A stretch of 34,538 nucleotides of DNA, taken from assembly GCA_017454215.1 (NCBI GenBank), contig JAFTDL010000350.1, positions 1-34,538 of the forward strand. The letters run 5' to 3'. Positions 1 to 7,612 of the stretch are shown here, in pieces. Position numbers and translations under genes: made by a program. How positions within the stretch are numbered: the stretch's first letter is position 1; each line of letters opens with the position of its first letter. This DNA comes from Lentisphaeria bacterium. GTDB taxonomy: Bacteria > Verrucomicrobiota > Lentisphaeria > Victivallales > Victivallaceae. The notes beneath the pieces were generated by a model, which was not told where the DNA came from, did no database searches, and saw only the letters and a list, made by a program, of their open reading frames with translations.

Positions 1-297
1 GGCGAATTTCAGGACATCATCCCCGACCGCCACGCCATGACCCCCGATCAGATCATCGGCGACGTCGAGTCGGTCTTCCGCCTGATGGATCTGCTCGACA
101 AACTCGAGGAACGCGAACGCAAGATCCTCGAGATGCGCTTCGGGCTCAAGGGCGGCCGCGCCCAGACCCTCGAAGAAGTCAGTCAGGAGATCGGACGCAC
201 CCGCGAACGCGTCCGCCAGATCCAGAATCAGGCGCTCGCCAAGCTGAAGCAGCTCCTCGCCGACGAGAGCGGTTTCAACAACAGCAACAACGACTGA
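1..297 (+). CDS. rpoD: Primary RNA polymerase sigma factor, C-terminal part (5' end outside window)
   Basis: The frame is open from the first base, so this is the 3' end of a longer gene. The visible 98 residues cover sigma region 4: LEERERKILEMRFGL with the acidic/arginine-rich helix typical of region 4.1, then TLEEVSQEIGRTRERVRQIQ, the region 4.2 helix-turn-helix that contacts the -35 element, and the usual ALAKLKQLL end. Family knowledge: primary (RpoD/SigA) sigma factors carry exactly this ending and set housekeeping promoter recognition. The regular TTGNAA-17-TATATT promoters seen across the window fit such a factor. A strong terminator follows at 316-364. A non-essential group 2 sigma is possible because regions 1-3 are not visible, but the RERVRQIQ motif and length are typical of the primary factor. 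Confidence 0.88.
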   Translation, partial: GEFQDIIPDRHAMTPDQIIGDVESVFRLMDLLDKLEERERKILEMRFGLKGGRAQTLEEVSQEIGRTRERVRQIQNQALAKLKQLLADESGFNNSNND

Positions 298-315
298 TCT
301 TTCGAAAACGGTTTG

Positions 316-364
316 CGCGGGGCGGGGGTATCTTCGAGGATAAAACCCGCCCCGCGGCGTTTTT
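316..364 (+). terminator. Rho-independent terminator of the sigma factor gene
   Basis: An 11-bp perfect GC-rich stem (316-326 with 346-356) with a 19-base loop is followed by GCG and a T run at 360-364. It starts 18 bases after the sigma factor stop codon. Confidence 0.85.
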
Positions 365-456
365 CGGGCAAAAGCGGCTCGAACGGCGCAAGCGCCACTT
401 GCAAAACGCGAAAAACATATTATCGTGAATAAGAACGACTTTCGAGGGAGGACTTC

Positions 457-804
457 ATGGGCAAACTGGTGAAAATTCTCTGTTCCACCATGACCGTATT
501 CGTCGTGGTGCTTTTCGGCAGCGCGTATCTGACCTTGCAGCTGGAAGCGAAAGCTCCGGATGCCAACATCAAAAATTACAGCGATGCGCTGTGGTGGTGC
601 CTCCACGCGTCGTCAGTGGGGAACAGCGACGTATTCCCCGTGACCGTATACGGCAGACTGCTGGGGGTGTTCGTGATCATCGTGGGGTACGGCTTGTTCA
701 CGATCAACGTGGGTACCATCAGCGCCGCCCTGACCCACATGCTGAGGGAGGCCCATTACGACAAACTCTTCAGGGAGTTCGGCAAGGACCACCCCAAGGA
801 GTGA
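457..804 (+). CDS. Two-TM ion channel-like protein (Ion_trans_2 fold) with non-canonical selectivity filter
   Basis: A 115-aa protein with the TM1 - pore loop - TM2 plan of a minimal potassium channel: TM1 at about residues 7-27, pore helix SDALWWCLHAS at 42-52, filter at 53-58, then TM2 at about 66-92 and a short charged tail. The flanks match Ion_trans_2 proteins (DALWW before the filter; FPVTVYGRLLGVFVII after it). The filter itself reads S53-V-G-N-S-D58 where potassium channels have T-V-G-Y-G-D, so Thr, Tyr and the second Gly are replaced. It may therefore be non-selective, selective for another ion, or non-conducting. The start is supported by GGGAGG nine bases upstream. It is monocistronic and convergent with the GT39 gene (9 bp between them). 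Bases 365-456 hold no promoter with good spacing: TTGCAA at 399 lies only 13 bp from TATTAT. Confidence 0.8.
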   Translation: MGKLVKILCSTMTVFVVVLFGSAYLTLQLEAKAPDANIKNYSDALWWCLHASSVGNSDVFPVTVYGRLLGVFVIIVGYGLFTINVGTISAALTHMLREAHYDKLFREFGKDHPKE

Positions 805-813
805 ACGCGCGGG

Positions 814-2304
814 CTACTTTATCTCCGTGCCCGGCGGCAGGTAGCCGAGAACGAAATAGCGCGTCTTCTTTTTGCCGAAGCGCGAGCCGAACTTGATCAT
901 GCAGCGCCGGAACACGACTTTCGTGCCCGCGCGTTTGAGAAACTCGTCGAAGTCCTTTTCCCTGGCGTCGATCAGCAGCGCGCCGTGCTTCCTTATCCTT
1001 TCGCGGTAAAGGTCGATCATCACGTCGTCGTCGGGTTCGCACACCGGCGGGTGCTGTCTGCTGTAATGGTCGAGCAGCGCCGCGAAGCGCAAGCCCCCCA
1101 CCGCCACCGGGATCGGCTTATCCGAATGCTCCTTCCAGAACGTCTCCGCCGCCTCGACCACCGGCGCGGGCTCCATGTGCACCCCGTCCGAAGTCCGGCA
1201 CAGCACGTCGATCACCATCCCGATCAACACCGCCGCGATGAACGCCGCAAGCAGTATCGACAGCCGCCTGAACAGCCTTTTATCCACTTCCACCGGGCAG
1301 AGCGACATCACCGCGATCCCGCTCAGCGACGCGACCGAGCACAGCCACATCAATATTATGTCCGTCCCCGTCAGCGCGAGCACCAGATACACCGCCCCCG
1401 GCAGCAGCGAAACGACCCCGGCGAAGTGCAGCGCCTCGCGGTTTTTCGCGGCGGCTTTCCACCCCGCGAGCGAAAACCATTTGCCGCCCTCCGCGCGCGG
1501 AGCCCCCGGCAGCAGCGCCAAAGCCACCGCGACCGCCTCCATCGCCAGCGGGTACAGCGCCGCCCCCAGCACGAAAAGCGGCATCAGGATATTGTGCTTC
1601 TGCTCCAGCCGCGATCCGACGTGACCGAAACACACGAAGTGGTGTTCGACCAGCCAGTTGAGGTGCGGCGCAAGCACCGCGAGAAAGATCAGCGCCGCCA
1701 GATACGGCTTCCACGAAGCCAGTCGGCGGCGGTACTCCCTGCGCGTCATGACGACGATCGCAAACCCGACCAGTATCAGCCCGAACGAGTATTTGTTGAG
1801 TATCCCCAGACCGCAGACCGCCCCGAGCAGGCTCCACTGCCAGACCTTGTTCTCGCGGAGCGAACGGATCAGCAGATACGCCGCGATCGGCGCCAACGCG
1901 ATCTCGACCAGATAGGTGCAGAACTTCATCTCCGACGGCGTGTAGTACAACAGAAAGTAAAGCAGCAGCGCCGCCGCCGCCGCCCGGTAACGCTCGAAGA
2001 ACTGCCGCGCCGTCAGAAACGTGAAAAACACCCCCAGACCGATGCTCAACTGCGCCGCGAGATACAGCCCCCAGTCGCGGTGTCCCGTCACCCACGAGAA
2101 AAAGTATCCGAGCCACCCCGACAGCGGCGGGTGCTTGCTGTAGCCCCACTGCATTTCCTCGCCCCAGACGATCGTTTCGTAGATGTCGATGCCCAGCACG
2201 CGCTGAAAGATCGAACACTGCAATGTCCACACCAGCACCGAGACGAGGATGAATGCCCCCAGCACCAACTCCGGACGGTCGAATACGCTTTTTCTGTTCC
2301 GCAT
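814..2304 (-). CDS. GT39/PMT-family membrane glycosyltransferase (ArnT-like)
   Basis: A polytopic membrane protein of 496 aa. TM1 (LVLGAFILVSVLVWTLQCSIF) is followed by a large first periplasmic loop with IDIYETIVWGEEMQW and GYSKHPPLSGWLGYFF, the region that holds the catalytic acidic residue and the HPP motif in ArnT/PMT-type enzymes. About ten more hydrophobic segments follow, then a soluble C-terminal domain of about 110 residues. Such enzymes move a sugar from a polyprenyl-phosphate donor to lipid or protein outside the inner membrane; the acceptor here is unknown. I chose the ATG at 2304, residue 16 of the longest frame, because it gives the typical short N-terminus and has GGAAAGG upstream; the frame could open at 2349, overlapping the upstream gene. 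It is probably co-transcribed with the EamA-type gene 22 bp upstream. Confidence 0.8.
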   Translation of the reverse strand: MRNRKSVFDRPELVLGAFILVSVLVWTLQCSIFQRVLGIDIYETIVWGEEMQWGYSKHPPLSGWLGYFFSWVTGHRDWGLYLAAQLSIGLGVFFTFLTARQFFERYRAAAAALLLYFLLYYTPSEMKFCTYLVEIALAPIAAYLLIRSLRENKVWQWSLLGAVCGLGILNKYSFGLILVGFAIVVMTRREYRRRLASWKPYLAALIFLAVLAPHLNWLVEHHFVCFGHVGSRLEQKHNILMPLFVLGAALYPLAMEAVAVALALLPGAPRAEGGKWFSLAGWKAAAKNREALHFAGVVSLLPGAVYLVLALTGTDIILMWLCSVASLSGIAVMSLCPVEVDKRLFRRLSILLAAFIAAVLIGMVIDVLCRTSDGVHMEPAPVVEAAETFWKEHSDKPIPVAVGGLRFAALLDHYSRQHPPVCEPDDDVMIDLYRERIRKHGALLIDAREKDFDEFLKRAGTKVVFRRCMIKFGSRFGKKKTRYFVLGYLPPGTEIK

Positions 2305-2326
2305 GTTATATCTATGCCTTTCCGTC

Positions 2327-3271
2327 TTATCTTGACGACGCCCATGCATACAATCCGATGGCGCCGACCATGATCGTCGCCATCACCGCCCGCCGCACCC
2401 AGACCCGCGCCGGAACGTCGGGTTCGACATCCGACCAGCCCAGTCGCGCCAGCAGCACGCCCAACAACACCGACACCACCCCGCGGCTCGCCTGGATGAT
2501 GCTGCCGAAAACCACGCCGACGATCCCGAACGACGCGAACAACAGCAGCATCGCCGTGAACCGCAGCACCGAATACGGCAGCGCACCTTTGCAGGCATCG
2601 CCCTCGAACTTCATCTTCAGGAACACCGCGGCGGCGATGATCCCCAGAAACACATACGCGAGCGACGTCGCACAGATCGCCTTCAATGTCGCGGCGTCGC
2701 CCGGCATCGCCTTGACGAAGATCGCCCCCGTGATGTCGGTGGTCGAAAATCCCAGCAGCGCCAGAACGAGATACAGCGCCCCCCTGCGGCCGATGCGGAT
2801 GCCGGAAAAGTTCATGCCGACGGCGGAAACGGCGGTCAGCACCACCGCCAGCAAGTGCCGCAGATTCAGCTCCGATCGGAGGAACGGGTACGTTATCAGC
2901 GCGATGGATATGACCTTCATCCCCAACAGCGAACTCAGCCGCGAGGCTTCGATCTCGCTCAGCGCCTTGAAAAAGCAGTAGAAGGCGACGTGGTACGCCG
3001 CCACGAAAACCGCCATCGCCGCGGAAAATTTCCACAGCTCCGCGCCGCGCGGGAAGGTCGTGAACGGACACGTCGCGGCGAAGACCGCCGCCCCCATCAT
3101 CCCCATCAGCAGCTGCGAATAGATCACCAGCTTGACGGAAGAGTGAAAGCGGTTGCCGAAGCGCCGCGAAAACACGTACGCGGATGACTGCATCACCGCG
3201 CTGACGAGACCGATCGTTACCCCGAAAAACATGATCCCCACGAAAAAAACCAAACCGCCGTAGTCATTCAT
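2327..3271 (-). CDS. DMT superfamily permease (EamA-like, ten TM)
   Basis: A 314-aa very hydrophobic protein with ten predicted membrane segments in two repeats of five, the EamA/DMT plan. TM1 carries SAVMQSSAYVFSRRF, similar to the first repeat of EamA exporters, and the second half starts near GRRGALYLVLALLGFSTTDITGAIFVK, again with the characteristic start of an EamA unit. Members export or import small metabolites or amphipathic lipid-linked sugars; the substrate cannot be read. Being paired with a GT39-type transferase suggests, but does not prove, an envelope role, for example in flipping a donor lipid. The annotated ATG has a poor ribosome site, and a promoter-like TTGAAT-17-TATTTT (3297-3302 and 3274-3279) would start RNA at or inside this ATG, so ATG 3232 (residue 14) is a credible alternative. 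Confidence 0.75.
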   Translation of the reverse strand: MNDYGGLVFFVGIMFFGVTIGLVSAVMQSSAYVFSRRFGNRFHSSVKLVIYSQLLMGMMGAAVFAATCPFTTFPRGAELWKFSAAMAVFVAAYHVAFYCFFKALSEIEASRLSSLLGMKVISIALITYPFLRSELNLRHLLAVVLTAVSAVGMNFSGIRIGRRGALYLVLALLGFSTTDITGAIFVKAMPGDAATLKAICATSLAYVFLGIIAAAVFLKMKFEGDACKGALPYSVLRFTAMLLLFASFGIVGVVFGSIIQASRGVVSVLLGVLLARLGWSDVEPDVPARVWVRRAVMATIMVGAIGLYAWASSR

Positions 3272-3350
3272 AAAAAATACACCGTGACGCCCGGATATTC
3301 AAACCCGGCGATCCGTTTGCGCCGCCTGTCCGTTCACGATCGCCGCATTA

Positions 3351-3379
3351 TTGAAATTGCCGTAGGCATAGTGTATATT
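3351..3379 (+). promoter_or_regulatory. Promoter of the bifurcating-complex operon
   Basis: TTGAAA (3351-3356), a 17-bp spacer and TATATT (3374-3379). The predicted start near 3386 leaves a 40-base leader before the NuoE-like ATG. Confidence 0.65.
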
Positions 3380-3428
3380 ATCATTTCACAATGTAATACC
3401 GCCAACATCCAATGCGGGAGCACTTATC

Positions 3429-3872
3429 ATGGATGCAAAATTTTCGTTTCTCAACAAGGTCGACCGCGATCCCGGCAACCTCATCAAGGGGCTGCAGCTG
3501 GTCCAGGCGGCGGAGGGGTATGTCTCCGACGACGGCATCCGCGCCGTGGCGGAATACTTCTCGATACCGCCCGTCGAAGTCGAGGGCGTCGTGAGCTTTT
3601 ACGCCCAGTTCAAGCGGGTCAAGCCCGGCCGCCACAAGATCTCGGTATGCGACGGCACCGCCTGCCACATCAAGGGCGCGGCGCAGGTTTTGGAATGGAT
3701 GCGTCAGGAGCTCAGGATCGACTCCGGCGAAACCACGGACGACGGCAAATTCTCGCTGGAAACCGTCGCCTGCCTCGGGTGCTGCAGTCTCGCCCCCGTG
3801 ATGAGCGTCGACGGCAAGGTCTACGGCAAGCTGGACCGCAAGAAGATGGTCAAAATACTCAAGGAGTTCTGA
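3429..3872 (+). CDS. NuoE/HydC-type [2Fe-2S] subunit of a bifurcating NAD(P)H oxidoreductase
   Basis: A 147-aa thioredoxin-fold [2Fe-2S] protein. The helical N-terminus (NLIKGLQLVQAAEGYVSDD) and the VEGVVSFYAQF segment are typical of NuoE. The cluster ligands are visible as CDGTACH (Cys-x4-Cys) and CLGCC, with the usual C-x3-C spacing adopted as CLGCCSLAPVM. Such subunits pass electrons to or from the adjacent NuoF-like NADH/FMN subunit in complex I, in HydABC hydrogenases, formate dehydrogenases and Stn transhydrogenases. The start is supported by GGGAG eight bases upstream. The next gene begins three bases after the stop, so the subunits are translated together. With no other complex I genes nearby, a soluble cytoplasmic complex is the better reading. 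Confidence 0.9.
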   Translation: MDAKFSFLNKVDRDPGNLIKGLQLVQAAEGYVSDDGIRAVAEYFSIPPVEVEGVVSFYAQFKRVKPGRHKISVCDGTACHIKGAAQVLEWMRQELRIDSGETTDDGKFSLETVACLGCCSLAPVMSVDGKVYGKLDRKKMVKILKEF

Positions 3873-3875
3873 CAA

Positions 3876-5585
3876 ATGGATCCCCGGATAAAAATACTGC
3901 GGATCGGTGTCGCCAGCTGCGGCATCGCCGCCGGAGCCGAAGCGGTGCAGTCCAAGCTCAAGGAGTGCGCCGGCAGCATCCCCGTCGTCGGTGTCGGCTG
4001 TCTCGGCAGCTGTTACGCGGAACCGATGGTCGAAGCGGTCCTCGAGGACGGCTCCGGCATCCTCTACGGCAACGTCACGCCGGATGACGTTCCCGGCATC
4101 CTCGAACTCGGCGACGCCAAGCGTTTCACTCCCCCGCCGCAGCGCGAGGCGAAACAGCTCGTCAGGGTGATGGCGCTCGCGGGACGGATCGACCCCACGG
4201 ATTTCGACGACTACGTTTCCCACGGCGGCTACGCGGGTTTGAAGAACGCGCTCGAAATGTCCCCGGAGGAGGTCGTCAACGAAGTCAAGCTTTCCGGTCT
4301 GCGCGGGCGCGGAGGCGGCGGCTTCCCGACCGGGAACAAGTGGAGCTTCCTCGCCGCCAAAAAGGCGGAGCAGAAAATACTCATCTGCAACGCCGACGAG
4401 GGCGACCCCGGGGCGTTCATGGACCGTTCGCTGATGGAGAGCGTGCCGCACCAGATGCTCGAAGGCATGCTGATCGCCGCCCACGCCACCGGAGCCACCA
4501 AGCTCTTCATCTACTGCCGCGCCGAATATCCGCTGGCGATCAAGCACCTCCGGATCGCCATCGAACAGATCCGCGAACGCAAACTCAACGTCATCGACGG
4601 GCGGACGCTCGACATCATCATCAAGGAGGGCGCGGGCGCCTTCGTCTGCGGCGAGGAGACCGCGCTCATCGCCTCGCTGGAGGGCAAACGCGGCACGCCC
4701 CGCTTCCGCCCCCCCTTCCCCACCGACAGCGGTTACATGAATCATCCGTCGATGATCAACAACGTCGAGACCTTCGGCAATGTGCCGCTGATCCTGCGCG
4801 AAGGCGGCGAAGCCTACGCGAAGATCGGGACGGCGGGCAGCAAAGGAACAAAACTCTTCGCTCTGGCCGGAGATCTCTCCAATCCGGGACTGGTGGAAGT
4901 GCCCATGGGGACCACCATCGCCGAGATCGTCTTCGAGATCGGCGGCGCCGACCGCGACAAGGTCAAAGCCGTTCAGACCGGCGGTCCCTCGGGCGGCTGT
5001 ATCCCGGTGGAACTCTTCGATACGCCGGTGGACTACGATTCACTGAAGGCGCTGGGCGCCATTATGGGTTCCGGCGGCATGATCGTCATCGGCAAGGACC
5101 GCTGCATGGTCGAGACCGCCCGGTACTTCCTTGATTTCACCCATCGTGAAAGCTGCGGCAAATGCACTTTCTGCCGCGTGGGCACCACACGGATGTTCGA
5201 AACTCTGGAACGCATCGTCGCCGGCAGGGGACAGGAGTCCGACATCGCCCTCCTCGAAGATCTGGGCAGAAAAGTCAAGGCCGGAGCCCTTTGCGGACTG
5301 GGGCAGACCGCTCCGAATCCGGTGCTGGCCACGCTCCGCTACTACCGCAATGAATACGAGGAGCACGTCAAGAACCACCGGTGCCCCGCCCATCAGTGCG
5401 GCGCGCTGGTGAAGCTGGAGATCGATCACGCCAGATGCGTCAAGTGCCGGATGTGTGTCAGAACCTGTCCCGTCGGCGCCATCGACGGAGACTTCCGGAT
5501 CGATCCCGAAAAATGCACCCGGTGCAACAGTTGTCTGGACGTCTGTCCCAAAAACGCCATTTCCCGGACGGACATAGGAGAGTGA
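3876..5585 (+). CDS. NuoF/HydB-type NADH- and FMN-binding subunit with C-terminal 2[4Fe-4S] domain
   Basis: A 569-aa protein with four parts: an N-terminal thioredoxin-like segment (1-95, with GVGCLGSCYAEPM); the FMN/NADH domain (GLRGRGGGGFPTGNKW near 138, CNADEGDPGAFMDRS near 171, GAGAFVCGEETALI near 252); an SLBB segment; and the [4Fe-4S] helical domain ESCGKCTFCRVGTTRM near 423 with the fourth cysteine in ALCGLGQTAPNP. A two-cluster ferredoxin follows (CVKCRMCVRTCP and CTRCNSCLDVCP, from about 520). Complex I NuoF lacks the N-terminal and ferredoxin extensions; HydB-type subunits of electron-bifurcating hydrogenases and Stn transhydrogenases have both. It should exchange hydride with NAD(H) and feed the FMN-centred bifurcation site. 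AAGGAG lies just upstream, inside the end of the preceding gene. Confidence 0.9.
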   Translation: MDPRIKILRIGVASCGIAAGAEAVQSKLKECAGSIPVVGVGCLGSCYAEPMVEAVLEDGSGILYGNVTPDDVPGILELGDAKRFTPPPQREAKQLVRVMALAGRIDPTDFDDYVSHGGYAGLKNALEMSPEEVVNEVKLSGLRGRGGGGFPTGNKWSFLAAKKAEQKILICNADEGDPGAFMDRSLMESVPHQMLEGMLIAAHATGATKLFIYCRAEYPLAIKHLRIAIEQIRERKLNVIDGRTLDIIIKEGAGAFVCGEETALIASLEGKRGTPRFRPPFPTDSGYMNHPSMINNVETFGNVPLILREGGEAYAKIGTAGSKGTKLFALAGDLSNPGLVEVPMGTTIAEIVFEIGGADRDKVKAVQTGGPSGGCIPVELFDTPVDYDSLKALGAIMGSGGMIVIGKDRCMVETARYFLDFTHRESCGKCTFCRVGTTRMFETLERIVAGRGQESDIALLEDLGRKVKAGALCGLGQTAPNPVLATLRYYRNEYEEHVKNHRCPAHQCGALVKLEIDHARCVKCRMCVRTCPVGAIDGDFRIDPEKCTRCNSCLDVCPKNAISRTDIGE

Positions 5586-5592
5586 TGAAGAA

Positions 5593-7611
5593 ATGAATAT
5601 CGAATTTACCATCGACGGACGGTCCGTTTCCGCCGCGCCCGGCCAAACGATCCTTGAAGCGGCCAGGGCGCACGGCATAGAGATCCCTTCGCTCTGCCGC
5701 GAACAGCGCGTCAGCCGCACGACCAGTTGTTTCGTCTGCGTCGTCAAGGACTGCAAAACGGGACGTTTCCTGCCGTCCTGTTCCGCCTGTCCCGCTCCGG
5801 GCCAGGCCGTCGAATCGAACACGGATGAAGTTTGGGATATGCGCCGGACGGCATTGAACCTGCTTTTGAGCGAACACTCCGGCGACTGCGAAGCTCCCTG
5901 TGTGCTCGCCTGTCCCGCCCACGCGGCCGTGGAGGATTACGTCCGCGCCGGGAGGCAGGGAGATTTTCTCAAGGCTCTCACCATCATCAAGAAGCGCATT
6001 CCGCTGCCCATGACCGTCGGCCGCGTCTGTCCGCGTTTCTGCGAAAAGGACTGCCGCCGCAATGTCTACGGCAAGCCCGTCGCCATCAATGAATTCAAGC
6101 GTCTGGCCGCCGATCTCTGTTACGACAGCTACATGGAGGACCTTCCCGCCGAAACGGGCAAAAAAGTCGCGATCGTCGGCGCGGGTCCCGCCGGATTGTC
6201 GGCGGCCTATTATCTCCGTCTGGCCGGTGTGGCCGTCACTGTCTTCGACGCCATGCCGGCGGCCGGCGGCATGACGCGGTACGGGATCCCCGAATACAGA
6301 CTGCCGAAAAAGGCCGTCCTCGACCGGGAACTCGCCCATTTCGAAAAACTGGGCGTGACCTTCGAGTTCAACCGGACTCTGGGAAAAGATCTTCAGCTGG
6401 AAACTCTCAAAAAAGAGTTCGATGCCGTCATCATCGCCATCGGATGCTGGAAAAGCTCTGGGCTCCGCTGTCCCGGCGAGGAACTGGCCGTCTCCGGCAT
6501 CGATTTTCTGCGGCACGTTTCTGAAAACGGCAATGTCGCCCCCGATCCCGGCCGGACCATCGTCGTCGGCGGCGGCAACACCGCCATGGACTGCGTGAGA
6601 ACGAGTGTCCGTCTCGGCAGTCCCGATGTCCGCTGCTTCTACCGCAGAACGGAAGCGGAGATGCCTGCTGAAAAGATCGAGATCGCCGAATCCCGCGAGG
6701 AGGGCGTCAAATTCGAATTTCTGGTCGCTCCGGTCAAACTGGAGAAACGCGACGGCAGTCTGATCCTCACCTGCCGCCGGATGAAGCTGGGCGAACCCGA
6801 CGCCTCCGGCAGACGCAAGCCCGTGGAGATCCCCGGCAGCGACTTCGAGACGGTTGCCGATACGGTCATCGCCGCCATCGGTCAGAGCACCCGTGCTCCG
6901 GAAGGTCTGCCCGTCAACCGTTTCGGCTACCTCGAAAGCGAGGCCCCTGCCCCCGGACTTTATGCGGCGGGCGACTGCGTTTCGGGCGCCGCCACCGTCG
7001 TTGAAGGCATCGCTTCAGGCCGCCGGGCGGCCGTTGCCGTATGCAAAGATCTGCTGGGCATCGGGGAGGAGCCCGAATCGAAGATATTCGTCTCCCGCGG
7101 CGCGTGGCAGGAACTCAAACGCGACGATCTGGTCTTTCTGAGAACGGATGTTTCGGAGCGCGACAGGGAGAAACTTGATTTCATTTCCCTCGACGAGCGC
7201 AGGACGACGTTCAAGGAGGTCACCTCCACTATGCCCCGCGAACGGGTGATGGCCGAGGGCGAACGCTGCATCGAGTGCAGCTGCACCGACAAGAAAAACT
7301 GCAAACTGCGTCGGCACGCGGATGAGTACAACTGCGATCCTCAGGCTTTCAAAGGGGGAAAGCAGGTCCTTGCCTACGATACGCGGCATCCGCTCATCAT
7401 TCAGGACCGCGGCAAGTGCATCAAATGCGGCACCTGCGTCAAGATCTGCAGGGAAGTTGTCGGCAAGTCGCTCCTTGCCTTGAAAAAACGCGGATTTTCC
7501 ACCTGCGTCGAAACGGCTTTCAATGCGGGATTCCCCGAAAGCTGTTCCGATTGCGGCGCCTGCGTCGAGGCCTGTCCCACCGGCGCGCTCGACTGGCGGC
7601 ACAAAGCCTGA
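5593..7611 (+). CDS. StnA-like fusion: 2Fe-2S ferredoxin + GltD/NfnB-type FAD-NADP(H) module + ferredoxin
   Basis: A 672-aa fusion. Residues 1-75 are a NuoG/HydA-type [2Fe-2S] domain with cysteines 35, 46, 49 and 63. Residues 90-175 resemble the cluster-binding N-terminus of GltD (CEAPCVLACP, VCPRFCEKDC). A GltD/NfnB flavoprotein follows, with FAD motif VGAGPAGLSAA near 196 and NADP motif VVGGGNTAMDC near 326. Near 559 is CIECSC, and the end is a ferredoxin domain (CIKCGTCVKICREVVG near 609, CSDCGACVEACPTGAL near 653). The [FeFe]-hydrogenase H-cluster domain found at the end of HydA is absent, so this is not a hydrogenase. Together with the two genes upstream it matches the Sporomusa-type Nfn (StnABC), which links NAD(H), NADP(H) and ferredoxin. 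The ATG has AGGAG 12 bases upstream. mtaB starts one base after the stop. Confidence 0.85.
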   Translation: MNIEFTIDGRSVSAAPGQTILEAARAHGIEIPSLCREQRVSRTTSCFVCVVKDCKTGRFLPSCSACPAPGQAVESNTDEVWDMRRTALNLLLSEHSGDCEAPCVLACPAHAAVEDYVRAGRQGDFLKALTIIKKRIPLPMTVGRVCPRFCEKDCRRNVYGKPVAINEFKRLAADLCYDSYMEDLPAETGKKVAIVGAGPAGLSAAYYLRLAGVAVTVFDAMPAAGGMTRYGIPEYRLPKKAVLDRELAHFEKLGVTFEFNRTLGKDLQLETLKKEFDAVIIAIGCWKSSGLRCPGEELAVSGIDFLRHVSENGNVAPDPGRTIVVGGGNTAMDCVRTSVRLGSPDVRCFYRRTEAEMPAEKIEIAESREEGVKFEFLVAPVKLEKRDGSLILTCRRMKLGEPDASGRRKPVEIPGSDFETVADTVIAAIGQSTRAPEGLPVNRFGYLESEAPAPGLYAAGDCVSGAATVVEGIASGRRAAVAVCKDLLGIGEEPESKIFVSRGAWQELKRDDLVFLRTDVSERDREKLDFISLDERRTTFKEVTSTMPRERVMAEGERCIECSCTDKKNCKLRRHADEYNCDPQAFKGGKQVLAYDTRHPLIIQDRGKCIKCGTCVKICREVVGKSLLALKKRGFSTCVETAFNAGFPESCSDCGACVEACPTGALDWRHKA

Positions 7612-7612
7612 C

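Noticed and set aside
685-696. A GYG triplet in the channel-like protein that could be its selectivity filter
   Set aside because: It falls in TM2 (VGYGL, residues 76-80), after the pore loop and after the DxxP flank, so it is not at the filter position.
5593-7611. [FeFe] hydrogenase HydA
   Set aside because: The 2Fe-2S and ferredoxin parts fit, but the H-cluster cysteine motifs are missing and the centre is a GltD-type flavoprotein.
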